This document shows positions 25,079 through 32,518 of a stretch of 64,000 nucleotides of DNA, piece by piece. Below the pieces are notes generated by a model that worked only from the letters and a program-made list of their open reading frames with translations, searched no databases and was not told the DNA's origin. The position numbers and the translations under genes are program-made. Within the stretch, counting starts at the first letter, position 1. Every line of letters starts with the position of its first letter. Source of the DNA: Streptomyces sp. HD (GTDB lineage: Bacteria > Actinomycetota > Actinomycetes > Streptomycetales > Streptomycetaceae); assembly GCF_028369295.1 (NCBI RefSeq), contig NZ_JAQMYP010000006.1, positions 218,936 through 282,935 on the forward strand. Reading direction: 5' to 3'.

Positions 25079-26137
25079 GTGAGCGCAGACCGGTCGACGG
25101 CCGCGTTGGTGACCGGCGGCAGCGGGTTCGTGGGCAGTCATCTGGTGAAACGGCTGCTGGAGCGCGGCTACCCGGTCCACGCCACCGTGCGGAGCACGGC
25201 GGCCACGGCCAAACTGCGGCCCCTGCGGGCGATGCAGGAGGCGCATCCCGGGCAACTGTCGCTGTTCGAGGCGGACTTGCTGGCCGAGGGCTCTTTCGAC
25301 GAGGCGATGAGCGGGTGCCGGACGGTGTTCCATGTGGCGTCGCCGTTCCGTATGCCGGAGAAGATCAAGGACGGCCGTCGGGAGATGGTCGACCCGGCCC
25401 TGCTCGGCACCCGCAACGTGCTGGCGGCGATCGAGCGGACGCCCACGGTGGAAAGGCTCGTCCTCACCTCCACCGTGGGAGCGATCTTCGGCGACTACGC
25501 GGACGTCCTGGCCATGGACGACGGCGTGCTGTCGGAGCGGTACTTCAACACCACCAGCACGGTGGAGAACAACCCGTACCACTACGCCAAGACGGTCGCG
25601 GAGCGGGAGGCCTGGGACGCGGAGGCAGCCCAGGGCCGCTGGCGGATGGTGTCGGTCAACCCCGGCCTGATCCTGGGCCCCTCCCTGACCCCCGCCTCGG
25701 AGTCCGGCAGCCTGTTCCTGCTGGAGGAGCTGTTCAAGGGCTACTTCTTCTACGGCGCCCCGGACTTCAGCTTCACCACGGTCGACGTACGCGAGGTGGC
25801 CGACGCGCACATCGCGGCGGCGGAGAACCCGGACGCGAAGGGCCGTTACATCCTCGCCGCTCCGACGATGACGTCCTTCCACGAGATGTCCCGCATCATC
25901 CGGAGCCGCCGTCCCCGCGACCTCCGTCTGCCGCGCACCGCGCTCCCGCACTGGCCGGTACGCGTCCTGGGACCGGCCTTCGGACTGACCCAGGACTACA
26001 TCCGGGCGCACCTCGGCATCCGCTTCCCGGTCGACAACAGCCGGAGCGTGAGCGAACTCGGCATCACCTACCGCCCGATCGAGCGGACGGTCCTGGATCA
26101 CTACGAGGCGTGGCGGAGCCGACGCACCGCGCAGTGA
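25079..26137 (+). CDS. NAD(P)-dependent epimerase / dihydroflavonol-4-reductase-like protein
   Basis: This extended short-chain dehydrogenase of 352 aa starts at GTG 25079, 6 nt after AAGGAG. An upstream ATG frame exists but lacks a site. It has the Rossmann TGGSGFVGSHL near residue 12, and VFHVASPFR, plus a catalytic YHYAK (Tyr-x-x-x-Lys) near residue 163. A Thr/Ser-rich strand (VLTSTVGAIFG) precedes it. Members reduce aldehydes or ketones, or epimerise nucleotide sugars; the similarity to DFR/cinnamyl-CoA reductase-like proteins favours a carbonyl reductase. The substrate is unknown. It appears monocistronic. Confidence 0.85.
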   Translation: MSADRSTAALVTGGSGFVGSHLVKRLLERGYPVHATVRSTAATAKLRPLRAMQEAHPGQLSLFEADLLAEGSFDEAMSGCRTVFHVASPFRMPEKIKDGRREMVDPALLGTRNVLAAIERTPTVERLVLTSTVGAIFGDYADVLAMDDGVLSERYFNTTSTVENNPYHYAKTVAEREAWDAEAAQGRWRMVSVNPGLILGPSLTPASESGSLFLLEELFKGYFFYGAPDFSFTTVDVREVADAHIAAAENPDAKGRYILAAPTMTSFHEMSRIIRSRRPRDLRLPRTALPHWPVRVLGPAFGLTQDYIRAHLGIRFPVDNSRSVSELGITYRPIERTVLDHYEAWRSRRTAQ

Positions 26138-26286
26138 GTCCGGCCCTCATCCCGCCCCGAGCGTCGAAGGTCACAAAAACGTATCGGACATTTCACACGT
26201 CAACCTTCACGCGAGTCACACAAGTTGGCTAAGTTACGCCTCAGGCCGCACGACGACCTCCGGCGATCCCCGCCGGGACGCGCGGC

Positions 26287-26472
26287 CTCCGCCGAGTCCG
26301 GTGCGCCTGTACGGGCCACTGGAGCAGGGGACCCAACCGAACTTGGGGTGAATCGGCCCAACCGCCTTTCGGGGCAAGGGCCGTAGGGCAAACCTTCCGG
26401 ACCGACCGCCCGAACCCTCCCCCAGGGCCTGGACGGCCTGGGGGACCCCCACCGCTAACCCGGTAGGCGGAG
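26287..26472 (+). promoter_or_regulatory. c-di-AMP (ydaO-type) riboswitch
   Basis: The leader before the NlpC/P60 gene carries ydaO landmarks: GGAGCAGGGGACCCAACC, GGGGTGAATCGG, a GGGCCGTAGGG segment, CGAACCC, and GCTAACCCGGTAGGCGGAG at the 3' side. P1 is formed by CTCCGCC (26287-26293) with GGCGGAG (26466-26472). An extra G/C hairpin (CCCCCAGG... CCTGGGGG, about 26,419-26,444) extends one arm. In Streptomyces this class senses c-di-AMP and controls cell-wall hydrolases. The gene start at 26494 is 22 nt downstream, so translation or transcription could be blocked on ligand binding. Confidence 0.9.
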
Positions 26473-26493
26473 TACGGAAGGAGTACGTCGCCC

Positions 26494-28149
26494 ATGGCGC
26501 CGGAACGCACCGCGCGTCCGGGGGCATTGAGCCTCCCCGGCATGCGCAATTCCGCACTCGCATCGGCGGCCCTCACCTCAGTTGCCCTGCTCGCCCAGAC
26601 GGCCAACGCGGCCCCCTCCGCGGGGGACGACGCGCCGAGCCGCGAGGAGGTCAGCCGACGGGTCAGTTCCCTCTACGACCAGGCCGAGTCCGACACCGGG
26701 ACCTTCAACGCCACCCGCGCGTCGGCCACGGGACCCCGCAAGCGCGCCGACCGGCCGACGGGGACCGGACGCGGGTACGGCGCCGCGGGCCGCGCGGATG
26801 ACGGCAGGCGCAGCGATCCCGCCCTCGACAACGTCACCCGGCAGTGGTTCGACGCGGCCCGCTCGAAGCTGGGCCCGACCGTCCCGGCCACACTGCCGGG
26901 CGCCAGAATGCCGGACCGCTCCACCGGGACACGGCCCGCACGCCCGGCGGAGCGCGGGCTGGAGAGCCTCAGTGACCGGGGCCCGGAAGCGCCCGGCCGG
27001 GCCGCACTGGAGCTTCCCGCCCCGCCGATCGCCGAGCTGCCGGCCGCTCCGGCCACGACAACGGCAACGACACCCGTCGCGGAACTGGCCGCCGGTCCCG
27101 TCGCCACCCCGGAGGCACAGCAGCAGATCAGCTGGGGCTCCAGGAGTACACAGAGCACGCAGAGCACACAGACCACCCTGAGCGCCCCGAGCGACCCGAG
27201 CGCGCAGACCGCCCTCGCCCTGCCCACCCTGACCGCCGAACCCACGGCGGCCGGGTCGACAGCCGGTTCAACAGGCGATCCGCAGCAGCGATCCTCCCTG
27301 CGGACGACCAAGGAGCAGAACCAGCGCAAGCTCGGCCGGGCCCGCGACCTGCTCGCCGCGTACACCGGGCAGCAGAGCACGACGCTCACCGCGCTCGACG
27401 CCCCCATGAACCCGCCCACCCCGACCCAGCCCTCGGCCGAGACACGGTGGGAGGCGCTGCAGGACATGGGACCGGCCGACCTGACCCCGGTCCCGGCCTA
27501 CACGGCGGCCTGGGCGGCCACAGCAGGCTGGACCGGTACCGCGACCGGGCCCGCCGACACCCCGGCATCCGCCGTCACGAGCATGGCCCTCGACACGAGC
27601 CGACCGCTCGACACGAGCCACGCCCTCGACACGAGCCAGCCGCTGTACACGAGCCAAGCCGTCGATGTGAGCCGGCCGCTCGACACAAGCCACGCCCTCG
27701 ACACGAGCGTGCTCGACACGAGTCGGCCCGTCGCCCCGAGCACCGCCTTCACCTCCACCGCCCCGAGCACTGCCTTCACCTCCACCACCCCGCAGGACAC
27801 CCGAGCCGTACGCGCCCTGGACTTCGCCCGTGCCCAGCTCGGCAAGCCCTGCATCTGGGGCACGGCGGGCCCGGGCTCGTACGACGGCGCCGGCCTCACC
27901 CAGGCCGCCTGGAAGGCCGCCGGGATCACGCTCCCCCGCACCCCGCAGGAGCAGGCGACCGCCGGGCGCGGAATCGCGCTCACCTACATCGAGCCGGGTG
28001 ACCTGGTCCTCTTCCACGTCGGGCACGTCGGCATCTACTCCGGCAACGGCATGATGATCCACGCCCCCGGCCCGGGAGCGGTCATACGCGAGGAGTCGAT
28101 CCACTACGCCGGGGAGTCCGCGATCCACAGCGTGATACGCCCCGCCTGA
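26494..28149 (+). CDS. Secreted NlpC/P60-family protein lacking the catalytic Cys
   Basis: The 551-aa protein has a signal peptide (ALASAALTSVALLAQTANA), a short coiled-coil-like N-terminus, a long Pro/Ala/Thr disordered region, and a repetitive stretch of LDTS-type units at about 365-412. Residues ~440-551 are NlpC/P60: ALDFARAQLGKPCIWG, PGSYDGAGLTQAAWKAAG, GDLVLFHVGHVGIY. The nucleophile motif is normally YDCSGLTQ; here it reads YDGAGLTQ, with Gly465 (GGC at 27886-27888) for Cys. The His residues remain. It is likely a non-hydrolytic wall-binding or regulatory pseudo-enzyme. The SD GGAAGGAG is 11 nt before ATG. Confidence 0.88.
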   Translation: MAPERTARPGALSLPGMRNSALASAALTSVALLAQTANAAPSAGDDAPSREEVSRRVSSLYDQAESDTGTFNATRASATGPRKRADRPTGTGRGYGAAGRADDGRRSDPALDNVTRQWFDAARSKLGPTVPATLPGARMPDRSTGTRPARPAERGLESLSDRGPEAPGRAALELPAPPIAELPAAPATTTATTPVAELAAGPVATPEAQQQISWGSRSTQSTQSTQTTLSAPSDPSAQTALALPTLTAEPTAAGSTAGSTGDPQQRSSLRTTKEQNQRKLGRARDLLAAYTGQQSTTLTALDAPMNPPTPTQPSAETRWEALQDMGPADLTPVPAYTAAWAATAGWTGTATGPADTPASAVTSMALDTSRPLDTSHALDTSQPLYTSQAVDVSRPLDTSHALDTSVLDTSRPVAPSTAFTSTAPSTAFTSTTPQDTRAVRALDFARAQLGKPCIWGTAGPGSYDGAGLTQAAWKAAGITLPRTPQEQATAGRGIALTYIEPGDLVLFHVGHVGIYSGNGMMIHAPGPGAVIREESIHYAGESAIHSVIRPA

Positions 28150-28197
28150 CCCGCCGGCCGGCGCCACCACCGGCGTCACCACCGAACTCCACCCCAA

Positions 28198-28230
28198 GCC
28201 ACCCCGCCTCCCGAGGCGGGGTGGCTTTCG
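28198..28230 (+). terminator. Rho-independent terminator of the NlpC/P60 gene
   Basis: A perfect 13-bp stem (GCCACCCCGCCTC / GAGGCGGGGTGGC) with a very short loop is followed by TTTCGTTT. It lies 48 bp after the stop. Confidence 0.85.
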
Positions 28231-28339
28231 TTTCCCCTGACACCCGCCCCCGCTCCCCATACCCCCGGGCTCTCCGACCCTCCGGCAGCGACGCCCAGCC
28301 ACCCCACCTCACCCTTGTCGATACGTCCTGACAATCCCA

Positions 28340-28400
28340 TTGACATCCCCCTCGGCCGGCCGCAGAGTACCTGCCACTAGAGCGCGCTAGTAACGCGCTC
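28340..28400 (+). promoter_or_regulatory. Promoter and palindromic operator of a wrecked sugar locus
   Basis: TTGACA at 28340-28345 is a good -35 box with a weak -10 near 28363. Downstream sits an inverted repeat GAGCGCG-CTAGTAA-CGCGCTC (28380-28400), the layout of a LacI/GntR-type operator at or after the start site. The genes it would serve are pseudogenes. Confidence 0.55.
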
Positions 28401-28434
28401 CAGCCGAATCCAGCGGGCGGAACCCGTGAACCTC

Positions 28435-28729
28435 CCCCCACCTGAGAACCCCGCTCCTTGCCCAGGTCGGCGCGGAGGACCTGTCCTTCGGTGAGGCCGT
28501 CAAGCGCGGGGTGTGCGTGTCGCCGCCCGCGGGCGTGCCCGAGCCCGCCGATGTGATCGCCGAACTCGCCCGGCTAGACGCCGAGTTGTTCGTGATCGTG
28601 GAGCAGGACCTCTACCCCTGCGCCCCCGAGGTTCCCCTCCACATCGCCGTACGCACCCGCGAGCACCTGGCCGGCTACGGTCTCACCGGCACCCGACGCC
28701 CTGTTCTCAAGACGCTCGACCGCCGGTGA
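28435..28729 (+). pseudogene. C-terminal fragment of a TIM-barrel sugar isomerase/inosose dehydratase-like protein
   Basis: The frame gives LRTPLLAQVGAEDLSFGEAV, KRGVCVSPPAGVPE, ELARLDAELFVIVEQDLYPC and a short tail. That is the end of an IolE/xylose isomerase-like TIM barrel (the VEQDxYPC strand is characteristic). The N-terminal ~200 residues are missing and the junction directly follows the operator region. A weak start could be made at GTG 28511, but the product would be an incomplete barrel. I read it as a remnant of an inositol or related sugar catabolism gene. Confidence 0.75.
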
Positions 28730-28748
28730 GGAGGCAGCCCATGGACGT

Positions 28749-29390
28749 AATGAAGTCATGATCGTCAGTGGCCAGTTGCTGGCGTTCACCTCCAACGCGA
28801 TCATCGCCCGGGTGGGCGGGGAGTCCGGCGGGGTATGGCGCTGGATGCTGGTGATCGCCACGGTCCCGGCCGTGGTGCTGTGGTTCGGCATGCTGGTCAT
28901 GCCGGAGAGCCCGCGCTGGCTCGCCTCCAAGGCCCGCTTCACCGAGGCCCTGCACGTGCTGAAGCAGGTCAGGTCCCGGCAGCGGGCCGAGGCCGAGCTC
29001 GCCGAGGTGTCCGCGCTCGCCGTCAAGGAGGAGCGGCAGAAGCTCGGCGGCTGGCGGGACATGAAGGCCACGCCGTGGATCCGCAAGCTGATGTTCGTGG
29101 GCTTCGGCATCGCGATCGTGCAGCAGATCACCGGCGTGAACACGATCATGTACTACGGCACCCAGATCCTCACCGACGCCGGTTTCACCTCGGACAGCGC
29201 GCTGACCGCCAACATCGCCAACGGTGTGATCTCGGTGCTGGCCACCTTCGTCGGCATCTGGCTGCTCGGCCGGGTCAACCGCCGACCGATGCTGATGGTC
29301 AGTCAGCTGGGCACCACCGTCGCGCTGTTGCTGATCGGCGTCTTCTCCCTGGTACTGCCGTCCGGTGACGCCCGTGCCTACGCGGTGCTC
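28749..29390 (+). pseudogene. Internal fragment of an MFS sugar (inositol-type) transporter
   Basis: The region encodes NEVMIVSGQLLAFTSNAIIA, VWRWMLVIATVPAVVLWFGM, MPESPRWLASKARFTEAL, and GIAIVQQITGVNTIMYYGTQ, which are sugar porter family signatures (PESPRWL and QQxTGxNxxMYY). An RBS-like GAGGAGG with ATG at 28741 is retained but its frame stops after six codons, so the first ~130 residues have been deleted with a frame change. The end at about 29,390 fuses into sugar isomerase sequence, losing the last five or six helices. It cannot make a working transporter. Confidence 0.85.
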
Positions 29391-29399
29391 GCCAGCGGC

Positions 29400-30011
29400 C
29401 GTCCGCTACTGGAAGCGGATGATCGAGATCACCTCCGACCTCGGATGTCCGCTCATGAACAGCGGGTTCAACGGCCGCCCCGAGCGCGCAGCCGAGAGCG
29501 AGGCAGCGTTCTGGCGCTCGCTGGAGGAACTGCTCCCGGTGTTCGAGCGCGAAGCATCGCTGTGAACCTGGAGGCGCACCCGGACGACTTCTGCGAGGAG
29601 AACACCCCCGCCGTCGACCTGGTCCGTGCGATCAACAAGCCGTGGGTGAACTACCCCTACTGCGCCCCGCACTCCTTCCACCTGTCCGGCGCCTCGGAGG
29701 TGGGCGCCGACATCGCGGCGATGATGCGCTACGCCGGTGACAAGCTCCGGCACGTGCACATCGCGGACTCCTTCAACCACAAGGGTTCCTCCGGCCTGCG
29801 CTACATCCTCAACCCGCCCGGCACCCCGGCCCGGATCCACCATCACCTGGACATCGGGCAGGGCGAGGTCGACTGAGACGCCTTCTTCGGCACGCTGCGC
29901 GAGCTGAACTTCGACGGCGTGGCCACGGCCTGTGTCTTCGCCCGGGAGGAGCGGGCGAAGGAGTCGTCGGCGTTCATGCTGGACCGCATCCGCAAGGAGC
30001 TGGCCGCGTAG
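29400..30011 (+). pseudogene. IolE/IolH-like sugar phosphate isomerase remnant, frameshift plus nonsense
   Basis: After a deletion junction the reading VRYWKRMIEITSDLGCPLMN, SGFNGRPE, FWRSLEELLPVFERE is in one frame, then moves by -1 near 29,552 (one G appears lost; GGC ATC GCT would restore it) to IAVNLEAHPDDFCEE, INKPWVNYPYCAPHSFHLSG, KLRHVHIADSFNHKG, then TGA at 29,874 where TGG is expected, then DAFFGTLRELNFDGVATACV to a stop at 30,011. This is a TIM-barrel isomerase of inositol-type catabolism (HPDDF and HIAD strands). Three independent lesions show prolonged decay. Confidence 0.88.
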
Positions 30012-30029
30012 GCGGTACGGAGGCCGGGT

Positions 30030-30986
30030 TCACCGGCGATTATGCGGACGGCGCTGGTCCGCCCTGCGCTGTGCCAGCCACAGGGCGACCTCCGCCGCGA
30101 TCGGCTGCCCGGTCTCCAGCTCGACGAAGCCGAACTGGCCGCCCTGGTTGCACTCCAGGAACCACCAGATGCCGTCCTCGTCCTCGGCGAAGTCGAAGGC
30201 GGCGTACGCCAGTCCGGCAAGAGTGACGTACTCGTGCACCGACTTGCCGATGCGGTCGGGCACCGGGACCGGCTCCCAGGGGTGCCCGGTGTCGCCGTAG
30301 CGGCCGTCGACCTGGCCGGGTTCGGCGGCCTTGCGCGCGGCGAACAGACGGGTGCCGACGCAGGTCAGCCGGATGTCCGCCCGCTTGTGCACATACCGCT
30401 GGAGCAGCGCGGGCCCGGCCGCGACCGTCGAGAAGTCGGCGTCGGGGCCGATCAGGGTGGTGGGCAGGGTCAGCGCGGGGCCGTCGGACGGCGGCCCCGA
30501 GGCGGACTTCACCACGACCTCCCGGTACTCCTCGACGAACTCCCGGGCCAGCCGCGGTGCCGTGGTGAACACGGTCGGCGGTACGGCGAAGCCGCTGAGG
30601 TGGGCGACCCTCAACTGCCAGGGTTTCAGCCGGGCCTGGTCGGCGTTGCGCGGATGGTTCATCCACCGTGCGGCGGCGGAGTGGAGCATCCCGTACAGCG
30701 CCTGCCGGGTCTCGGCGGTCAGCCAGGGTGAGCGGTCGGTGGCGTGCGCGGCCGGTTCGCCCGGCCGGCGCACCCACACCGAGCGCAGCCCGCCCATGCT
30801 GAGCACATGCCCGTTGACCGACAGATGGCCGTCGAAGTCGCCGTGCGCGTAGTCGGCGGACATCACGGCCTTGCCCGGTAGGTCGGCAGGGTCCAGCCGC
30901 AGCACGGGCGTCCCCGTCCCGTGCAGTGCGGCCACCACCATGTCGGCGGTCACGTCCTCTTCGGACGTGAGGATCAGTACGCTCAT
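30030..30986 (-). CDS. tgmB: ATP-grasp graspetide maturase (TgmB-like)
   Basis: The 318-aa protein belongs to the ATP-grasp RiPP maturase family (MvdC/D-like, TgmB). N-terminal VLILTSEEDVTADMVVAALH, then WVRRPGEPAAH, MNHPRNADQARLKPWQL and VVVKSASGPP form the grasp fold. The C-terminal DFAEDEDGIWWFLECNQGGQ holds the metal-binding E/N pair. It would form omega-ester or amide links between Thr/Ser or Lys and Asp/Glu side chains in the precursor encoded 13 bp upstream. Its SD is poor, so coupling to tgmA is likely. No partner methyltransferase is seen next to it. Confidence 0.9.
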   Translation of the reverse strand: MSVLILTSEEDVTADMVVAALHGTGTPVLRLDPADLPGKAVMSADYAHGDFDGHLSVNGHVLSMGGLRSVWVRRPGEPAAHATDRSPWLTAETRQALYGMLHSAAARWMNHPRNADQARLKPWQLRVAHLSGFAVPPTVFTTAPRLAREFVEEYREVVVKSASGPPSDGPALTLPTTLIGPDADFSTVAAGPALLQRYVHKRADIRLTCVGTRLFAARKAAEPGQVDGRYGDTGHPWEPVPVPDRIGKSVHEYVTLAGLAYAAFDFAEDEDGIWWFLECNQGGQFGFVELETGQPIAAEVALWLAQRRADQRRPHNRR

Positions 30987-30999
30987 TCGCGGCCGGTCG

Positions 31000-31191
31000 T
31001 CAGTCGTCGAAGTGCGTCGCGGACCCGGCGGTGGACGTCGTGGTGCCGACGGCGAGCAGAAGGTCCGGGTCGCTGACGGCGGGGCGGCCGTTGGGCAGCA
31101 CGTTCAGCTGGCGGGCCGGGTCGAAGTGATACGGCGTCACCGCGTGAGAAATCCCCTTGGGAAAAGCGTACTTGAGGGTGAACGGTTGCAC
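31000..31191 (-). CDS. tgmA: ATP-grasp-modified RiPP precursor (TgmA-like)
   Basis: A 63-aa peptide starts at GTG 31191, 6 nt after GGAGG. The leader begins VQPFTLKYAFPKG and contains QLNVLPNGRPAVSDPD, a shared leader motif of the GRASP-targeted precursors. The core end GTTTSTAGSATHFDD offers Thr/Ser donors and two terminal Asp acceptors for ring closure. This is nearly the consensus of actinobacterial TgmA peptides. A longer frame from 31323 has no site and is not supported. Product: probable omega-ester peptide (graspetide) of unknown activity. Confidence 0.9.
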   Translation of the reverse strand: MQPFTLKYAFPKGISHAVTPYHFDPARQLNVLPNGRPAVSDPDLLLAVGTTTSTAGSATHFDD

Positions 31192-31228
31192 TTTAAACCT
31201 CCGTGTCACGTTGCTTGAACTACCGTCA

Positions 31229-31249
31229 CTTACGCGTTCCTTGCGTAAG
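31229..31249. promoter_or_regulatory. Inverted repeat upstream of tgmA, candidate operator
   Basis: CTTACGC-GTTCCTT-GCGTAAG is a perfect 7+7 inverted repeat, 38 bp before the tgmA GTG. It sits where a promoter reading left would be. No regulator gene is adjacent. Confidence 0.5.
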
Positions 31250-31308
31250 GAATTCATCACTTTCCGCCACATCGGGGTGAACGTCGTCACACCGGCTGCA
31301 CCTGTCGC

Positions 31309-31956
31309 ATGCATTTTCCCCACGAATCACACATCGAATTGAGCGTCACATCTGTCACATGCGCCCCTGGCATCACACGAGCACCACAGGAGTTCGTCGG
31401 TGACTCCATCACCGTGGGTACCACGACCTCGCAGAACGCCCGTACCGCGTACGGCTGGCTGATCGGCGAGCGGCTCGGTGCCGAGCACACCCAGATCGCC
31501 CAGGGCGGCGCCTGTCTGGTCGCCACCGCCGACGGATGCGTGGGCCTGGAGCAGCAGTTCGCCCGGCTCAACCCCAACTCGTCCACGCCGGACTGGGACT
31601 TCTCCCGCTATCAGGCGGACGCCGTCGTCATCAACCTGGGCACCAACGACGTGGGGCACGGAGTCAGCTCCCCGCAGTTCCAGTCGGCGTACTCCAGTCT
31701 GCTGCGCAAGGTCCGGGCCGCCTTTCCGCGGGCCTGGATCTTCGCGTTGGAGACCTTCCGCGGCCGGTACGTCCCGCAGACCGAGGCCGCCGTCAAGACG
31801 GCTGTCGACGGCGGCGAGAGCCGGCTCTCCTTCGTCGACACCACGGGGTGGCTGGGCTCCGGCGACCTGACGGACTCCGTCCACCCCAACGACCAGGGGC
31901 ACCGCGTCATCGCCGACCGGCTGGCACCGGTCATCGCGGCACGGATCGGCGGCTGA
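31309..31956 (+). pseudogene. N-terminally truncated SGNH/GDSL esterase (CE2-like)
   Basis: Family homology begins near 31,390 with EFVGDSITVG, followed by RTAYGWLIGERL, AQGGACLV, VINLGTNDVGHG, and DSVHPNDQGH, so all SGNH catalytic blocks (Ser, Gly, Asn, Asp/His) are there. Proteins of this type (CE2/acetyl xylan esterase) have an N-terminal jelly-roll and signal peptide that are missing. The 27 residues ahead of the domain, MHFPHESHIELSV and on, look like intergenic sequence. No good SD precedes the ATG. It could make a cytoplasmic truncated enzyme, but I favour a 5'-deleted gene. Confidence 0.65.
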
Positions 31957-31965
31957 CCCGGCCGG

Positions 31966-32400
31966 TCAGCCCTGCGCGGCGTCCGACCGCAGCTCGCGCA
32001 GCAAGTGCGGTGCCGTCTCGGTCAGTCGGTCCACCTGGCTCTCGATCAGCCGGAGGCACTCGTCGAGCGAGCCGACGAGCGCCATCGGGATCTCCAGCAG
32101 GTAGCGGTATCCGTTGTTCTCCACGTCCTCCGGAGCGTCGACGCCGATGTCCGCCTCGACGGAGAAGGTCTCCGGCGACATGGCGACGGTCAGTCCGCAG
32201 TCCATGGCGCGGCCGTCCCCGAGATCGATCGCCACCCCCAGGACCTGCATCCCCGGCGTCGCGCCGTACTTCGCGAACTCGCGCCAGGTGACTGCCGGTT
32301 GGTGTTCCAGGAACAGTTCGTACGCCATCTTCCTGAGCCGCCCCGCGGCACTCCACAGGGCGATGGGCAGGCGCTGGGCATCACGGTCGGCTGCGTCCAC
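31966..32400 (-). CDS. Conserved hypothetical protein
   Basis: The 144-aa product has no recognised family. The segment MAYELFLEHQPAVTWREFAKYG leads to VLGVAIDLGDGRAMDCGLTV, then FSVEADIGVDAP and a C-terminal amphipathic helix (LDECLRLIESQVDRLTETAP). It looks like a small soluble alpha/beta protein. GTG at 32400 has a poor SD; ATG at 32328 is an alternative, giving 120 aa. It is convergent with the esterase remnant and shows normal codon use. Confidence 0.65.
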   Translation of the reverse strand: MDAADRDAQRLPIALWSAAGRLRKMAYELFLEHQPAVTWREFAKYGATPGMQVLGVAIDLGDGRAMDCGLTVAMSPETFSVEADIGVDAPEDVENNGYRYLLEIPMALVGSLDECLRLIESQVDRLTETAPHLLRELRSDAAQG

Positions 32401-32518
32401 GCGCCGATCATATGACCGGCCGTTCGGGGATTCGGCGGCCCTCGCTGCTCGCGATGTTCGGCTGCGCGCCGTTCAGGTAGGGGTTCTCCGGTGCCTTCAC
32501 CCCGTCGAGCGCGACTCC

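Noticed and set aside
28340..30011. Insertion sequence as cause of gene decay
   Set aside because: No transposase, terminal inverted repeats or target-site duplication seen at the junctions.
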